Source: Amnibacterium sp. CER49 (GTDB lineage: Bacteria; Actinomycetota; Actinomycetes; Actinomycetales; Microbacteriaceae). Taken from it: a stretch of 64,000 nt of DNA. Both the position numbers and the translations under genes were made by a program. The stretch is from positions 1 through 64,000 of the forward strand of contig NZ_JARVWQ010000002.1 of the NCBI RefSeq assembly GCF_029846255.1, written 5' to 3'. Of the stretch, positions 34,040 to 43,953 are shown in pieces (positions within the stretch are counted from its first letter, which is position 1; each line of letters begins with the position of its first letter). Under the pieces are notes generated by a model. The model worked only from the letters and a program-made list of their open reading frames with translations, was not told the DNA's origin and ran no database searches.

Positions 34040-35055
34040 CCGTCCGCCCCACGCCCGAGTCCGAGGCCGAGCTCGCCTTCGAGGGCGCGCTCCGGCCCCG
34101 CACCCTCGGCGAGTTCGTCGGCCAGGCGAAGGTCCGCGGACAGCTGCAGGTGCTGCTCGAGGCGGCGCGGCTGCAGAACCGCACCCCGGACCACATCCTG
34201 CTCGCCGGCCCACCCGGACTCGGCAAGACGACCCTCGCGATGATCGTCGCCGAGGAGTCGGGCCGGCCGCTGCGCATGTCGAGCGGCCCCGCCATCCAGC
34301 ACGCCGGCGACCTGGCGGCGGTCCTCTCGTCGCTCACGCCGGGCGAGATCCTCTTCATCGACGAGATCCACCGCATGGCGCGCAGCGCCGAGGAGATGCT
34401 CTACCTCGCGATGGAGGACTTCCGCATCGACATCATGGTCGGCAAGGGCGCCGGCGCGACGTCGATCCCGCTCGACCTCGCGCCGTTCACCCTCGTCGGC
34501 GCGACCACGCGCTCCGGCCTGCTGCCGAACCCGCTCCGCGACCGCTTCGGCTTCACCGCCCACCTCGAGTTCTACGAGACCGGCGAGCTCGAGCAGGTGC
34601 TCGACCGCGCGGCGCGGCTCCTCGACCTGCCGATCGACCGCGACGCCCTCCGTGAGATCGCCGGCCGCAGCCGTGGCACGCCGCGCATCGCGAACCGGCT
34701 GCTGCGCCGCGTCCGCGATTTCGCGCTCGTGCGCGGCGGCTCGCCCGACTCCGAGGCCGTGCACGCCGCGCTCGAGCTGTACGACGTCGACGCGCGCGGG
34801 CTCGACCGCCTCGACCGTGCGGTGCTCGACGCGATCCTCGTCCGGTTCGACGGCGGACCGGTCGGCCTCGGCACGCTCGCGGCGAGCGTGGGGGAGGAGC
34901 CCGAGACCATCGAGTCGGTCGTCGAGCCGTTCCTCGTGCGCATGGGGCTCGTCGCCCGCACCCCCCGCGGCCGCATCGCGACGGCCTCCGCCTGGCGGCA
35001 CGCGGGCAAGGCGCCGCTCGAGGCCGCGCAGGCCCTGTTCGACGACCCGGTATGA
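34036..35055 (+). CDS. ruvB: Holliday junction branch-migration ATPase RuvB
   Basis: A 339-residue AAA+ hexameric motor driving branch migration with Ruv[19 protein letters not shown], Walker [13 protein letters not shown], Walker [11 protein letters not shown], sensor 1 [11 protein letters not shown], arginine-finger region NPLRDRFG, and the C-terminal winged helix are all present. GTG 34036 overlaps ruvA (GTGA). The last codons contain TATGAT (35051-35056), a strong -10 for the following yajC-sec genes. Confidence 0.97.
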   Translation: MTVRPTPESEAELAFEGALRPRTLGEFVGQAKVRGQLQVLLEAARLQNRTPDHILLAGPPGLGKTTLAMIVAEESGRPLRMSSGPAIQHAGDLAAVLSSLTPGEILFIDEIHRMARSAEEMLYLAMEDFRIDIMVGKGAGATSIPLDLAPFTLVGATTRSGLLPNPLRDRFGFTAHLEFYETGELEQVLDRAARLLDLPIDRDALREIAGRSRGTPRIANRLLRRVRDFALVRGGSPDSEAVHAALELYDVDARGLDRLDRAVLDAILVRFDGGPVGLGTLAASVGEEPETIESVVEPFLVRMGLVARTPRGRIATASAWRHAGKAPLEAAQALFDDPV

Positions 35056-35082
35056 TCGCCGCACCCGGCGAGATGCGCCGGG
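35051..35082 (+). promoter_or_regulatory. Promoter of yajC-secDF and start-site hairpin
   Basis: The -10 TATGAT (35051-35056) straddles the ruvB stop codon. The transcript would begin near 35063 with a hairpin (CCCGGCG/CGCCGGG, 35064-35070 with 35076-35082). A 5'-terminal hairpin may stabilise the mRNA. Confidence 0.6.
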
Positions 35083-35155
35083 CCGCCGATCCACGGGTCC
35101 CCTGCGCGCTGCGGGTGCGGGCCGGATCGTCCCCCAGACTCCGGAAGGCATGACC

Positions 35156-35563
35156 ATGCAGCCCACCACCCTGCTCTTCTACGGGGCGATCATCCTGATC
35201 GTCGTCCTCTTCATGTTCCGCAACGGCCGCAAGCGCCAGCGCGACGCCGCGGCGCTCACGGAGAGCCTCAAGCCGGGCGCCGAGATCATGACGAGCTCGG
35301 GCATCTTCGGCACGGTCGAGTCCGTCGACGACGCCGAGAACCGCATCGTGCTGCGCACCGGTCCCGGCTCCACGCTCACGATCCACCGTCAGGCGGTCGG
35401 CCGCGTCGTGACGCCGGTCGTCGACGAGGCCGCTCCCGAGCCGGTGCTGCTCGACGACGCGGCCGCCGAGCCCGAGTTCGGCCAGCGGGTGCAGGGTGAG
35501 CCCGAGCAGCAGGACGTGCCGCCGGCCCCCGCCCGCCGCGCCTCCGAGCAGCCGCGCGACTAG
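35156..35563 (+). CDS. yajC: Preprotein translocase subunit YajC
   Basis: A 135-residue accessory Sec subunit with one N-terminal transmembrane helix (TLLFYGAIILIVVLFMF), followed by the family core RNGRKRQRDAAALTESLKPGAEIMTSSGIFGTVESV and an acidic Pro/Glu-rich tail. Of two in-frame ATGs (35150 and 35156), the second is chosen because GGAAGG at 35143-35148 is one base from the first but seven from the second. It lies upstream of secD-secF, as usual. Confidence 0.93.
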   Translation: MQPTTLLFYGAIILIVVLFMFRNGRKRQRDAAALTESLKPGAEIMTSSGIFGTVESVDDAENRIVLRTGPGSTLTIHRQAVGRVVTPVVDEAAPEPVLLDDAAAEPEFGQRVQGEPEQQDVPPAPARRASEQPRD

Positions 35564-35672
35564 CGGTTAGTCTTCTTCGCGCCCGCCGCCCTCCGCGGCG
35601 GCTGCAGGCGTGCGCGCATCGCGGCGCCGTACCCCGGCGGAACCGCCGCCTCCGTAGACCCGAGGGAACGTA

Positions 35673-37403
35673 GTGGCCAAAGCCCTGACCCCGCAGCGCC
35701 GGGCGCGCCGCTCGCTCGTCGGCCTGGTGGTGCTCGTGCTCGCCCTCGTCGCCCTGAACGCCGTCGGTGTGCTCCTCGCGCCGGGCAGCACGTTCACCGC
35801 GAAGGTGGCCTCCGCGGTGCCGAAGCTCGGCCTCGACCTCGAGGGCGGCACCCAGATCATCCTCAAGGCGCAGAGCGACAACGGCAAGCCGCCGACCAGC
35901 GACCAGCTGAACCAGTCCGTCGCGATCATCCGCCAGCGCGTCGACGCGGGCGGCATCAGCGAGGCGCAGATCAGCACCTCCGGGGCCGACAACATCATCG
36001 TGTCGCTGCCGGGCAAGCCCAGCCAGGCGACCATCGACAGCGTCAAGTCGAGCGCCCGCATGGACTTCCGGCCCGTGCTCGTCACGAGCGCGGTGAGCAC
36101 CTCGAGCGTCGGCAAGAAGGGCGCCTACACACCGCCCGCGTCGCTCGCGACCACGCCCTCGGCGAAGCCGACGAGCGGCAGCGACCTCGCGCAGGTCACG
36201 CCCTACCTCGCGGACCTCTACCGGAACTACCGCTGCAGCCAGGACACCGGCGCCGCCGCGGCGCCGCAGTCGAAGCCGCTCGTCACCTGCGACCCGAGCG
36301 GCACCGCCAAGTACCTGCTCGGGCCCGTCGAGGTGCAGGGCAAGCACATCTCGAACGCGACGAGCGGTCTGCGCACCACGAGCCAGGGCGCGACGACGGG
36401 GGAGTGGGTCGTCAACCTGTCCTTCGACGGCACGGGCACGAACCAGTTCGGCAAGGTCTCCACGCGGCTCGTGTCGCTGACGCCGCCGCAGAACCAGTTC
36501 GCCATCGTGCTCGACGGCAGGGTCATCTCCGCCCCGTCGGTGAACTCGGCGATCACGAACGGCCGTGCCGAGATCAGCGGCAGCTTCACCCAGGACTCCG
36601 CGAAGTCGCTGGCCGACCAGCTGAAGTTCGGCGCCCTGCCGGTCAGCTTCGCGGTGCAGAGCCAGGACACGATCTCGGCGACGCTCGGCTCGCAGCAGCT
36701 GCTGAGCGGGCTGCTCGCCGGTCTGATCGGCCTCGTGCTCGTGGTGGGCTACTCGCTGCTGCAGTACCGCACCCTGGGCCTCGTGACCATCGGGTCCCTG
36801 GTCGTCTCGGCGCTGCTCACCTACCTCGTCGTCGACTTCCTGTCGTGGCGTGAGGGCTACCGCCTGTCGCTCGCCGGCGTCGCGGGCCTCATCGTCTCGA
36901 TCGGTATCACCGCCGACTCGTTCATCGTCTACTTCGAGCGCATCCGCGACGAGCTGCGCGAGGGCAAGGCCCTCGTCGGCGCCGTCGAAGCGGGCTGGCG
37001 CCGCGCGATCCGCACCGTGCTCGCCTCCGACGGCGTGAACCTGCTCGCCGCCGCCGTGCTCTACGTGCTCGCGATCGGTGACGTGCGCGGCTTCGCGCTC
37101 ACGCTCGGCATCACGACGATCATCGACGTCGTCGTGGTCAGCCTGTTCACGCACCCGCTGCTGCAGCTGATCGCCCGGCGCCCGTTCTTCGCCGAGGGTC
37201 ACCGCTTCTCCGGCCTCGACCCGCGCGCGCTCGGCGCCGTCTACCGCGGCCGCGGCTCGTTCCGCTCGCCCGCGCCCGCCGCCGCGCTCCGCAGCCGCGG
37301 CGAGGCGCAGCGCCGACAGACCATCGCCGAGCGCAAGGCCGCCCAGGGCGGCACCGCGATCGGCACCATCGAGCGGCCCGACGGCCGGGAGGACCGCGAC
37401 TGA
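35673..37403 (+). CDS. secD: Protein translocase subunit SecD
   Basis: A 576-residue membrane protein that uses proton motive force to complete export through SecYEG. The GLDLEGGTQIIL motif follows the first membrane helix, the large periplasmic P1 domain spans about residues 60-340 with a low-complexity insert, and the RND-like membrane half contains GITADSFIVYFERIRDEL. The C-terminus has an Arg/Ala extension ending DGREDRD. GTG 35673 has GAGGGA upstream; TAGTCT at 35568-35573 could be a second promoter. secF overlaps by one base. Confidence 0.96.
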   Translation: MAKALTPQRRARRSLVGLVVLVLALVALNAVGVLLAPGSTFTAKVASAVPKLGLDLEGGTQIILKAQSDNGKPPTSDQLNQSVAIIRQRVDAGGISEAQISTSGADNIIVSLPGKPSQATIDSVKSSARMDFRPVLVTSAVSTSSVGKKGAYTPPASLATTPSAKPTSGSDLAQVTPYLADLYRNYRCSQDTGAAAAPQSKPLVTCDPSGTAKYLLGPVEVQGKHISNATSGLRTTSQGATTGEWVVNLSFDGTGTNQFGKVSTRLVSLTPPQNQFAIVLDGRVISAPSVNSAITNGRAEISGSFTQDSAKSLADQLKFGALPVSFAVQSQDTISATLGSQQLLSGLLAGLIGLVLVVGYSLLQYRTLGLVTIGSLVVSALLTYLVVDFLSWREGYRLSLAGVAGLIVSIGITADSFIVYFERIRDELREGKALVGAVEAGWRRAIRTVLASDGVNLLAAAVLYVLAIGDVRGFALTLGITTIIDVVVVSLFTHPLLQLIARRPFFAEGHRFSGLDPRALGAVYRGRGSFRSPAPAAALRSRGEAQRRQTIAERKAAQGGTAIGTIERPDGREDRD

Positions 37404-38383
37404 TGGCGAGCTTCACGCGCTTCGGCAACGACCTCTACACGGGTCGGCGGTCGATCGACTTCATCGGCAAGCGCCGCCTCTGGTACGTGATCGCGGCGCT
37501 CGCGATCGTGCTCTCGATCGTGGTGCCGTTCCTCCGCGGCGGCTTCCACTTCGGCATCGAGTTCACCGGCGGCTCGCAGTACACGGTCTCGCACCCGGCG
37601 ACGCTCGATCAGTCCCCGGCGAAGGCCGCGGTGCAGTCGGTGGTCCCGACCCTCGCGCCCGAGATCGCGGTCGTGGGCGGGAACTCGGTGCGGGTGCAGA
37701 CCGCGCAGCTGACCTCGAGCCAGAGCGAGCAGGTGCGGGGCGCGCTCGCGAAGGCCTACCGGGTCTCCACGGATGATGTCGCCTTCTCCTTCATCGGGGC
37801 GACGTGGGGCCAGGACATCTCCGCGAGCGCCGTCCGCGGTCTCGTCATCTTCCTCGTGCTCGTCGCGCTCGTGATGGCGCTCTACTTCCGCACCTGGAAG
37901 ATGTCGGTCTCCGCGCTCATCGCGCTCGCGCACGACCTCATCCTCACCGCGGGCATCTACGGCATCGTCGGCTTCGAGGTGACGCCCGCCGCGGTCATCG
38001 GCTTCCTCACGATCCTCGGCTACTCGCTCTACGACACCGTCGTGGTGTTCGACAAGGTCCGTGAGAACACGCGGCGCATGACGGCCGACGACCGCCGCAC
38101 CTTCGCCGAGACGGTGAACCTCGCGGTCAACCAGACCCTCGTGCGCTCGATCAACACGTCGATCGTCGCGCTGCTGCCGATCGCGGGCATCCTCTTCATC
38201 GGTGCGCTCGTGCTCGGCGCCGGCACGCTGCGCGACATCTCGCTCGCGCTGTTCATCGGCATCATCGTCGGCACCTACTCGACGATCTTCCTCGCCGCCC
38301 CGATCTACACCGACCTGCGCTCCACGGAACCGGCGATCCGGATGCGGACGCAGCGGACCCTCACCGCCCGGGCGCGCGCGTAG
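37403..38383 (+). CDS. secF: Protein translocase subunit SecF
   Basis: A 326-residue partner of SecD with six predicted membrane helices. FGIEFTGGSQYTVS is the SecF counterpart of the SecD motif, and LGYSLYDTVVVFDKVRENTRR with NQTLVRSINTSIVALLPIA are diagnostic. The ATG overlaps the secD stop (TGATG). It is followed by 99 bases carrying the rel promoter, with no obvious terminator. Confidence 0.96.
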   Translation: MASFTRFGNDLYTGRRSIDFIGKRRLWYVIAALAIVLSIVVPFLRGGFHFGIEFTGGSQYTVSHPATLDQSPAKAAVQSVVPTLAPEIAVVGGNSVRVQTAQLTSSQSEQVRGALAKAYRVSTDDVAFSFIGATWGQDISASAVRGLVIFLVLVALVMALYFRTWKMSVSALIALAHDLILTAGIYGIVGFEVTPAAVIGFLTILGYSLYDTVVVFDKVRENTRRMTADDRRTFAETVNLAVNQTLVRSINTSIVALLPIAGILFIGALVLGAGTLRDISLALFIGIIVGTYSTIFLAAPIYTDLRSTEPAIRMRTQRTLTARARA

Positions 38384-38458
38384 CCGTCCGGCGGGGGAGT
38401 TCGCCGACGGCGTGCGCAGGCCGGACCGCCCGCGGAAGGCCGGGAACCGCCCCGATGT

Positions 38459-38476
38459 TACGGTTCACCGAAGGGG
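38459..38476 (+). promoter_or_regulatory. -10 and ribosome binding site of rel
   Basis: TACGGT at 38459-38464 is a plausible -10, very close to AAGGGG at 38471-38476. The ribosome binding site is six bases from GTG 38483 and only zero from GTG 38477, which decides for the second start. A transcript from this -10 would have a leader of only about 12 bases. Confidence 0.5.
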
Positions 38477-38482
38477 GTGCTC

Positions 38483-40744
38483 GTGACCGAGACGCGTGAG
38501 GCAGCGCCGACCACGGCGTCGCTGCGGCGCCGTGTGCCGCGGCTCTTCATGCGGTCGCAGAAGGCCGGCGCGGTCGAGGCCCTCATCCGCACCGTGCGTA
38601 CGCACCATCCGCGCGCCGACACGGCCGTGATCGAGCGCGCCTACGCCACGGCCGAGCGGGCCCACTCCGGCCAGCTGCGCAAGAGCGGCGAGCCCTACAT
38701 CACGCATCCGCTCGCGGTGTCGCAGATCCTCGCCGACCTCGGCATCGGTCCGCGCGGCATCGCGGCCGCCCTGCTGCACGACACGGTCGAGGACACCGAC
38801 TACACGCTCGACGAGCTGCGCGCCGACTTCGGCGACGAGGTGGCGCTGCTCGTCGACGGCGTCACGAAGCTCGACAAGCTGAAGTACGGCGACTCCGCCC
38901 AGGCCGAGACCGTGCGGAAGATGGTCATCGCCATGTCGAAGGACGTGCGCGTGCTGATCATCAAGCTCGCCGACCGCCTGCACAACGCGCGCACGTGGGG
39001 CTTCGTGCCGGCGGAGAGCGCGCAGCGCAAGGCGAAGGAGACGCTCGAGATCTACGCGCCGCTCGCGCACCGGCTCGGCATCCAGACCATCAAGCTCGAG
39101 CTCGAAGACCTCTCGTTCGCGGTGCTCTACCCGAAGCTCTACCTCGAGATCGAGTCGCTCGTGCGCCGGCGCACGCCGCAGCGCGAGGAGTTCGTCGCCG
39201 ACGTCATCAGCCAGGTCACCGAGGACCTGCGGGCCGCGCGCATCAAGGGCAAGGTGATGGGCCGCCCGAAGCAGTACTACTCGATCTACCAGAAGATGAT
39301 CGTGCGCGGTCGCGAGTTCGAGGAGATCTACGACCTCACCGGCATCCGCGTGATCGTCGAGAGCCTGCGCGACTGCTACGCCGTGCTCGGTGCGATCCAC
39401 GCCCGCTGGACGCCGGTGCCGGGGCGGTTCAAGGACTACATCGCCACACCGAAGTTCAACCTGTACCAGTCGCTGCACACGACCGTGCTCGGACCGGAGG
39501 GTCGGCCGGTCGAGATCCAGATCCGCACGCAGGAGATGCACCAGCGCGCCGAGTTCGGTGTCGCGGCGCACTGGAAGTACAAGGAGCAGGTCACGGGCGG
39601 TCGCTCCGGCGATCGCGGCCTCGGCGACGACACCGAGATGGCGTGGCTCGCCCACCTCTCCGACTGGGAGTCCGAGACCGCCGACCCGCGCGAGTTCCTC
39701 GAGGGCCTCCGCTTCGAGATCGGCGCGAAGGAGGTGTACGTCTTCACCCCGAAGGGCAAGGTCATCGGCCTGCCCGCGGGCGCGACCCCGGTCGACTTCG
39801 CCTACGCCGTGCACACCGACGTGGGTCACCGCACGATGGGCGCCAAGGTGAACGGGCGGCTCGTGCCGCTCGACTCGTCGCTCGCCTCGGGCGACGTGGT
39901 CGAGATCTTCACCTCGAAGAACCCCGACTCGGGTCCGAGCAAGGACTGGCTGCAGTTCGTCCGCAGCCCGCGGGCGCGGGCGAAGATCCGCCAGTGGTTC
40001 ACCAAGGAGCGCCGCGACGAGGCGATCGAGCAGGGCAAGGACGCCATCGCCCGGGCGATGCGCAAGCAGAACCTGCCGCTGCAGAAGCTCGTCTCCCAGG
40101 ACGGGCTCGCCGCCATCGCCACGTCGATGCGCTACGAGGACGTCTCGGCGCTCTACGCGGCGATCGGTGAGGGGCACGTCTCGACGCAGTCGGTGATCGA
40201 GCGCGTGCTGCAGCAGCTGCAGGGCACGCAAGAGGCCGACGAGCCCGAGTTCGAGGCGCCCACCACCGGCAAGCAGCGCGTCATGCGCACGAGCGACTCC
40301 GGTGTGCTCGTGCGCGGCGCGCCCGACATCCTGGTGAAGCTCGCGAAGTGCTGCACGCCGGTTCCGGGTGACGAGATCGTCGGCTTCGTGACGCGCGGCG
40401 CCGGTGTGTCGGTGCACCGCTCCGACTGCAACAACGTCGCCTCGCTCACCCGTGAGCCCGAGCGGATGGTCGAGGTCGAGTGGGCGCCGACCTCGCAGAG
40501 CGTGTTCCTCGTGCAGATCCAGGTCGAGGCGCTGGACCGCGCCGGCCTGCTGTCCGACGTCACGCGGGTGCTGTCGGAGCACCACGTGAACATCCTCTCC
40601 GCGACGGTGTCGACCTCGACCGACCGCCTCGCGCTGTCGCGCTTCCTGTTCGAGATGGGCGACACGACGCACCTCGACCGGGTGCTCAACGCGGTGCGTC
40701 GCATCGACGCCGTCTACGACGTGTACAGGGTCAGCGCGGGCTAG
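38483..40744 (+). CDS. relA: Bifunctional (p)ppGpp synthetase/hydrolase Rel
   Basis: A 753-residue long RelA/SpoT homologue controlling the stringent response. The HD hydrolase domain (about residues 45-195) has YITHPLAV and LLHDTVEDTDYT, so hydrolysis should be active. The synthetase domain (about 245-370) has GRPKQYYSIYQKM, YQSLHTTVLG and EIQIRTQEMH. TGS follows (VYVFTPKGKVIGLP), then a Cys-containing helical region (LVKLAKCCTPVPGDEIVGF) and a C-terminal ACT domain (LLSDVTRVLSEHHVNI). Both catalytic centres look intact, as in other actinobacteria with a single Rel. Its TAG shares the palindrome CTAG with the convergent gene. Confidence 0.97.
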   Translation: MTETREAAPTTASLRRRVPRLFMRSQKAGAVEALIRTVRTHHPRADTAVIERAYATAERAHSGQLRKSGEPYITHPLAVSQILADLGIGPRGIAAALLHDTVEDTDYTLDELRADFGDEVALLVDGVTKLDKLKYGDSAQAETVRKMVIAMSKDVRVLIIKLADRLHNARTWGFVPAESAQRKAKETLEIYAPLAHRLGIQTIKLELEDLSFAVLYPKLYLEIESLVRRRTPQREEFVADVISQVTEDLRAARIKGKVMGRPKQYYSIYQKMIVRGREFEEIYDLTGIRVIVESLRDCYAVLGAIHARWTPVPGRFKDYIATPKFNLYQSLHTTVLGPEGRPVEIQIRTQEMHQRAEFGVAAHWKYKEQVTGGRSGDRGLGDDTEMAWLAHLSDWESETADPREFLEGLRFEIGAKEVYVFTPKGKVIGLPAGATPVDFAYAVHTDVGHRTMGAKVNGRLVPLDSSLASGDVVEIFTSKNPDSGPSKDWLQFVRSPRARAKIRQWFTKERRDEAIEQGKDAIARAMRKQNLPLQKLVSQDGLAAIATSMRYEDVSALYAAIGEGHVSTQSVIERVLQQLQGTQEADEPEFEAPTTGKQRVMRTSDSGVLVRGAPDILVKLAKCCTPVPGDEIVGFVTRGAGVSVHRSDCNNVASLTREPERMVEVEWAPTSQSVFLVQIQVEALDRAGLLSDVTRVLSEHHVNILSATVSTSTDRLALSRFLFEMGDTTHLDRVLNAVRRIDAVYDVYRVSAG

Positions 40745-41382
40745 GCCGCGCTGACCGACGAGTGCGGGCCGGCGAGCCGGCACGGGGCGCGATGACGCCC
40801 TCGCCCGCAGTCGCGCAGCCGGTCGATCCCGCGGCGCTTGCCGGGCAGGATCGGCGCGACCTCGAGCAGGGCGGCGGCGTCGCAGGGCTGCACATCGGCG
40901 AGCGCGAGCAGCGCGAGCACCGAGAGCCGCTCGCTCTCGCCGAACTCGTCCTCGAGCCGCGCGAGGTCGAGCGCGGTGCGCAGCGGCGTCGTCACCCGCA
41001 GCCCCGCGATCAGGGCGACGTCGCCGGGGGAGAGCAGCACCTCCCGCGGGGGCACCGCGAGCACGCGCGTGCGGACCCCGTCGTTGCGGTCGACGGTGAA
41101 TCGGAACGGCGGCGCGGGCAGGTCGCCCGCGCCGTGCACCCAGGCCGCCAGCCGGTCGGCGGCGACGAGGTCGTAGCGGGCCGCCTCGGGCGCGAGCACC
41201 GCGGCGCGCAGCGCGGCATCGATCGGCTCGTCGAGGGCGACGACCGCCGGCCCGAGCGGCAGGCAGTCGCCGTCGAGCCGGAGCGCCGAGAGCTCGGCTT
41301 CGGCGAACAGGGCGGTGTCGAGCAGCGCTGGCAGATGCACGCGGACAGGGTGCCGCGTGCGCAGCGGTGCTGATCGCTGCAC
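40741..41382 (-). CDS. AbiEi-like antitoxin/regulator domain protein (orphan)
   Basis: A 213-residue protein. Its middle segment reads AAWVHGAGDLPAPPFRFTV, then PPREVLLSPGDVALIAGLRVTTPLRTALDLAR, the pattern of the AbiEi-family C-terminal domain often annotated as type IV antitoxin or transcriptional regulator in actinobacteria. The usual N-terminal winged helix is weak here. No AbiEii-type nucleotidyltransferase toxin is adjacent, so a functioning toxin-antitoxin pair is not supported. The start is uncertain (GTG 41382 or 41340; neither has a good ribosome binding site). It is convergent with rel, sharing stop bases. Confidence 0.62.
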   Translation of the reverse strand: MQRSAPLRTRHPVRVHLPALLDTALFAEAELSALRLDGDCLPLGPAVVALDEPIDAALRAAVLAPEAARYDLVAADRLAAWVHGAGDLPAPPFRFTVDRNDGVRTRVLAVPPREVLLSPGDVALIAGLRVTTPLRTALDLARLEDEFGESERLSVLALLALADVQPCDAAALLEVAPILPGKRRGIDRLRDCGRGRHRAPCRLAGPHSSVSAA

Positions 41383-41428
41383 CCGGGGCCTGTGGACAAC
41401 CGCCGCAGGCGTCGTGCCCTGGGGAGGA

Positions 41429-42976
41429 TCAGCCGATCGCGTCGAGCCAGATGCGGCGCGCGTTCAACGCGTCCTCCGCGTCCTTGATGCGGCGGGCGTC
41501 GCCGGCGGCGCGCGCCTCGTCGAGCTCGGACTCGAGCTTGCCGATGGCCGCGCTGAGCTGCGCCGCGAGACCCTCGGAGCGTGCCTTGACCTCGGGATCG
41601 GTGCGGCGCCAGTGCTCCTGCTCGAGCTTGCCGACCGCCTGCTCGATGCGCCGGAGCCGCTCCTCGAGGGGCCGCACCTGCTCGCGCGGCACGCGGCCCG
41701 CGGCGTCCCACCGGCGCTGGATGCCTGTGAGCGTGCGGCGGGCCTCCTGCGGGTCGGTCGCCTGCAGCAGGGGCTCGGCCTCGTCGAGGAGCGCGAGCTT
41801 GACCGTGAGGTTCTCGCCGTACTCGGCGTCCTGCACGCTCTGCTCCGCGGCGCGTGCCTGGTAGACGGCGTCGCCGGCGGCACGGAAGCGGGCCCAGAGC
41901 GCGTCGTCGGCCTTCCGGCCGGCCCGGCCGGCGCGCTTCCACTCGTCGAGCAGGCCGCGGTACTGGTTGATCGTGTCGCCGCCGCCGCTGCCGGCGAGGG
42001 CCTCGGCCCGCTGCACGAGCCGCTCCTTCACCTCGCGTGCTGCGGACTGCACGCCGTCGAGCTCGGCGAAGTAGGCGCGACGCTGGCTGTCGATGCTCGA
42101 GCGGGCGTCGCGGAATCGCTTCCACAGCTCGTTCGACTCGCCCTTCGGCAGGCGGGCGCTCGAGCGCTGCGCCTCCTGCCAGCGGGCGAACAGCGCGTCC
42201 ATCGCCTGGCCGGTGGCCTTCCACTGCACGCTCGCGGGGTCGCGGGCGGCGAGGGCCTCGGCCTCCTCGACGATCGCGACGCGGTCGGCGCGGGCGGCGT
42301 CGACCTGCGCGCGGTGCTCCTCGGAGCGCTTCGCGGAGAGGTCCTCGACGGTGCCGCCGAGCGCGCCGAGCCGGTCGCGGAGCGACTGCAGGTCGCCGAC
42401 CGCGCTCGCGGTCTCGAGCGTGTCGTGCAGCCGCGCGACGGCCTTCGCGATGTCGGCGGGCGGGGCGCCGCGGCGGGCGCGCTGCTCGAGCAGCCCCACC
42501 TGTGCGGCGAGGTCGGCGAACTTGCGCTCGTAGTAGGCGAGCGCCTCATCGGCCGGGGCATCGGGGTACTCGCCGACCTGGCGCTCGACGCCACGGTCGC
42601 GGACGAACACGGCTCCGGACTCGTCGACCCGGCCCCACGGGTGGTCGCCCGACGCGGGTGCGGCGGCAGACGTCGGCCCGGGGACCTCGGACGCGCCCGT
42701 GCCGTCCTCAGCCGTGGTCTCGTCGCTCGCTGCGGGGGCGTCGGCCTCGGACACGACGGCGTCCGGCTCGGGCTCGGCGCTCCCCGGCTCGGAGGCAGTG
42801 GCCTCCGGCTCGGGCTCGGCGCTCTCCGCCTCGGCGGCGGCCGCCTCCGGCTCGGCGACGGCCGCGTCGGGCTCGGCCACGGGCGCGTCGGGCTCGGTCG
42901 TCTCGGTCTCCACGGCGGCGTCGGCGCGCTCGATGGAGGCGTCGTCGCGCTCGGCGGACGGATCAGGCGTCGTCAC
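41429..42976 (-). CDS. DUF349 domain-containing protein
   Basis: A 515-residue highly helical protein. An acidic, Ala/Pro/Glu-rich disordered N-terminus (residues 1-110, repeated AEPEA units) precedes GRVDESGAVFVRDRGVERQVGEYPD. Several DUF349 helical repeats follow, each with a Trp-containing signature (LWKRFRDARSSIDSQRRAYF, DALWARFRAAGDAVYQ). GTG 42976 has GAGGGGAG four bases upstream. The gene is conserved between rel and the cyclophilin gene in many actinobacteria; biochemical function is unknown. The acidic tail could mediate protein contact. Confidence 0.88.
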   Translation of the reverse strand: MTTPDPSAERDDASIERADAAVETETTEPDAPVAEPDAAVAEPEAAAAEAESAEPEPEATASEPGSAEPEPDAVVSEADAPAASDETTAEDGTGASEVPGPTSAAAPASGDHPWGRVDESGAVFVRDRGVERQVGEYPDAPADEALAYYERKFADLAAQVGLLEQRARRGAPPADIAKAVARLHDTLETASAVGDLQSLRDRLGALGGTVEDLSAKRSEEHRAQVDAARADRVAIVEEAEALAARDPASVQWKATGQAMDALFARWQEAQRSSARLPKGESNELWKRFRDARSSIDSQRRAYFAELDGVQSAAREVKERLVQRAEALAGSGGGDTINQYRGLLDEWKRAGRAGRKADDALWARFRAAGDAVYQARAAEQSVQDAEYGENLTVKLALLDEAEPLLQATDPQEARRTLTGIQRRWDAAGRVPREQVRPLEERLRRIEQAVGKLEQEHWRRTDPEVKARSEGLAAQLSAAIGKLESELDEARAAGDARRIKDAEDALNARRIWLDAIG

Positions 42977-43030
42977 GGTGCTCCCCTCGACGGTGCAGCC
43001 TATTGCACCCCCGGGGGCGCGCATCCGGGC

Positions 43031-43822
43031 CTACTTGACGGTGACGGCGGTGATCTTCGTCGGCACCTTGGGCTTCCCGTCGTTCGTGCCGTTGTCGGTG
43101 CCCTTGCTCGTGATCGCCGACCGGAGGCCGGGCAGGCCGCTCGTCACGTGGCCGAACACCGTGTAGCCGCCTGCGGCGTCGTTCGGGAAGCCGCTCGTGC
43201 TGTAGACGAGGAAGAACTGGCTGCCCTGGCTGTCGGCGTTGCCGCCGACGCGGGCCATCGCGAGGTCGCCGGTCGGATAGATCTGGTTCTTGGGGGCGTT
43301 CTCGATGGGGCCGAACGAGTACCCGGGACCGCCGGTGCCGTCGCCCTTCGGGTCGCCGCACTGCAGCACGTGCGAGCTGCCGGTGGTGAGCCGGTGGCAG
43401 GTGAGGCCGGTGTAGAAGCCCTTCTTCACGAGGCTCACGAAGTTCGCGACCGCCTGCGGAGCCGCCTTGCCGTCGAGCGTGAAGCCGAGCCGCACCGAGT
43501 CGAGGGTGATGCTCCCGGTCCAGGTGCGGTTCTCGGACAGCGCCTTCGGCGGCACCGTCGCGGTCGGCGTCGGGGTGGGCGTGGGTGCCGCGGTGGCGCT
43601 CGTCGTCGGCTTCGCCACCGGCTTGCCGGGCCCGACGGTCGCATAGGTGATCTGCGCGGCGGTGGCGAGGGCGAGCACGACGAGGAAGGCGATCAGGCCG
43701 ATCAGCTCGTCGCGGCGGCGGCGCTTCCGGCGCTGGGCGTGCACCGCCTGCTTCGCCGCGTACTCGCGGGCGCGGCGGCGCGCCTCGCGGTCGGCGCGGT
43801 CGCGCGGGTTTCGTGCGGGCAC
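43031..43822 (-). CDS. Membrane-anchored cyclophilin-type peptidyl-prolyl isomerase
   Basis: A 263-residue protein with a very basic N-terminal cytoplasmic part (about 38 residues of RRRA), one membrane helix ([19 protein letters not shown]), a Thr/Pro linker ([12 protein letters not shown]), and an extracytoplasmic cyclophilin domain. The domain has [54 protein letters not shown] and [11 protein letters not shown]. It should assist folding of exported proteins. The catalytic-site Arg/Phe/Gln set is partly recognisable (CHRL, SQFF). It probably forms an operon with the DUF349 gene. Confidence 0.9.
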   Translation of the reverse strand: MPARNPRDRADREARRRAREYAAKQAVHAQRRKRRRRDELIGLIAFLVVLALATAAQITYATVGPGKPVAKPTTSATAAPTPTPTPTATVPPKALSENRTWTGSITLDSVRLGFTLDGKAAPQAVANFVSLVKKGFYTGLTCHRLTTGSSHVLQCGDPKGDGTGGPGYSFGPIENAPKNQIYPTGDLAMARVGGNADSQGSQFFLVYSTSGFPNDAAGGYTVFGHVTSGLPGLRSAITSKGTDNGTNDGKPKVPTKITAVTVK

Positions 43823-43953
43823 GCGGCCTCCTGCAGCCTCGAGGGACCGCCCTGCGCGAGCGGCCCGGCGATCGGACGGCCGCCATCGTAGTGAGCGGAC
43901 GCAGCGCGGCCACGGCGACGCCCTGTCGTGGCGCGGGCCTAGGGTTCGTTCTC

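Noticed and set aside
40741-41382. A functional type IV toxin-antitoxin system
   Set aside because: Only an AbiEi-like protein is present; no AbiEii nucleotidyltransferase is adjacent.
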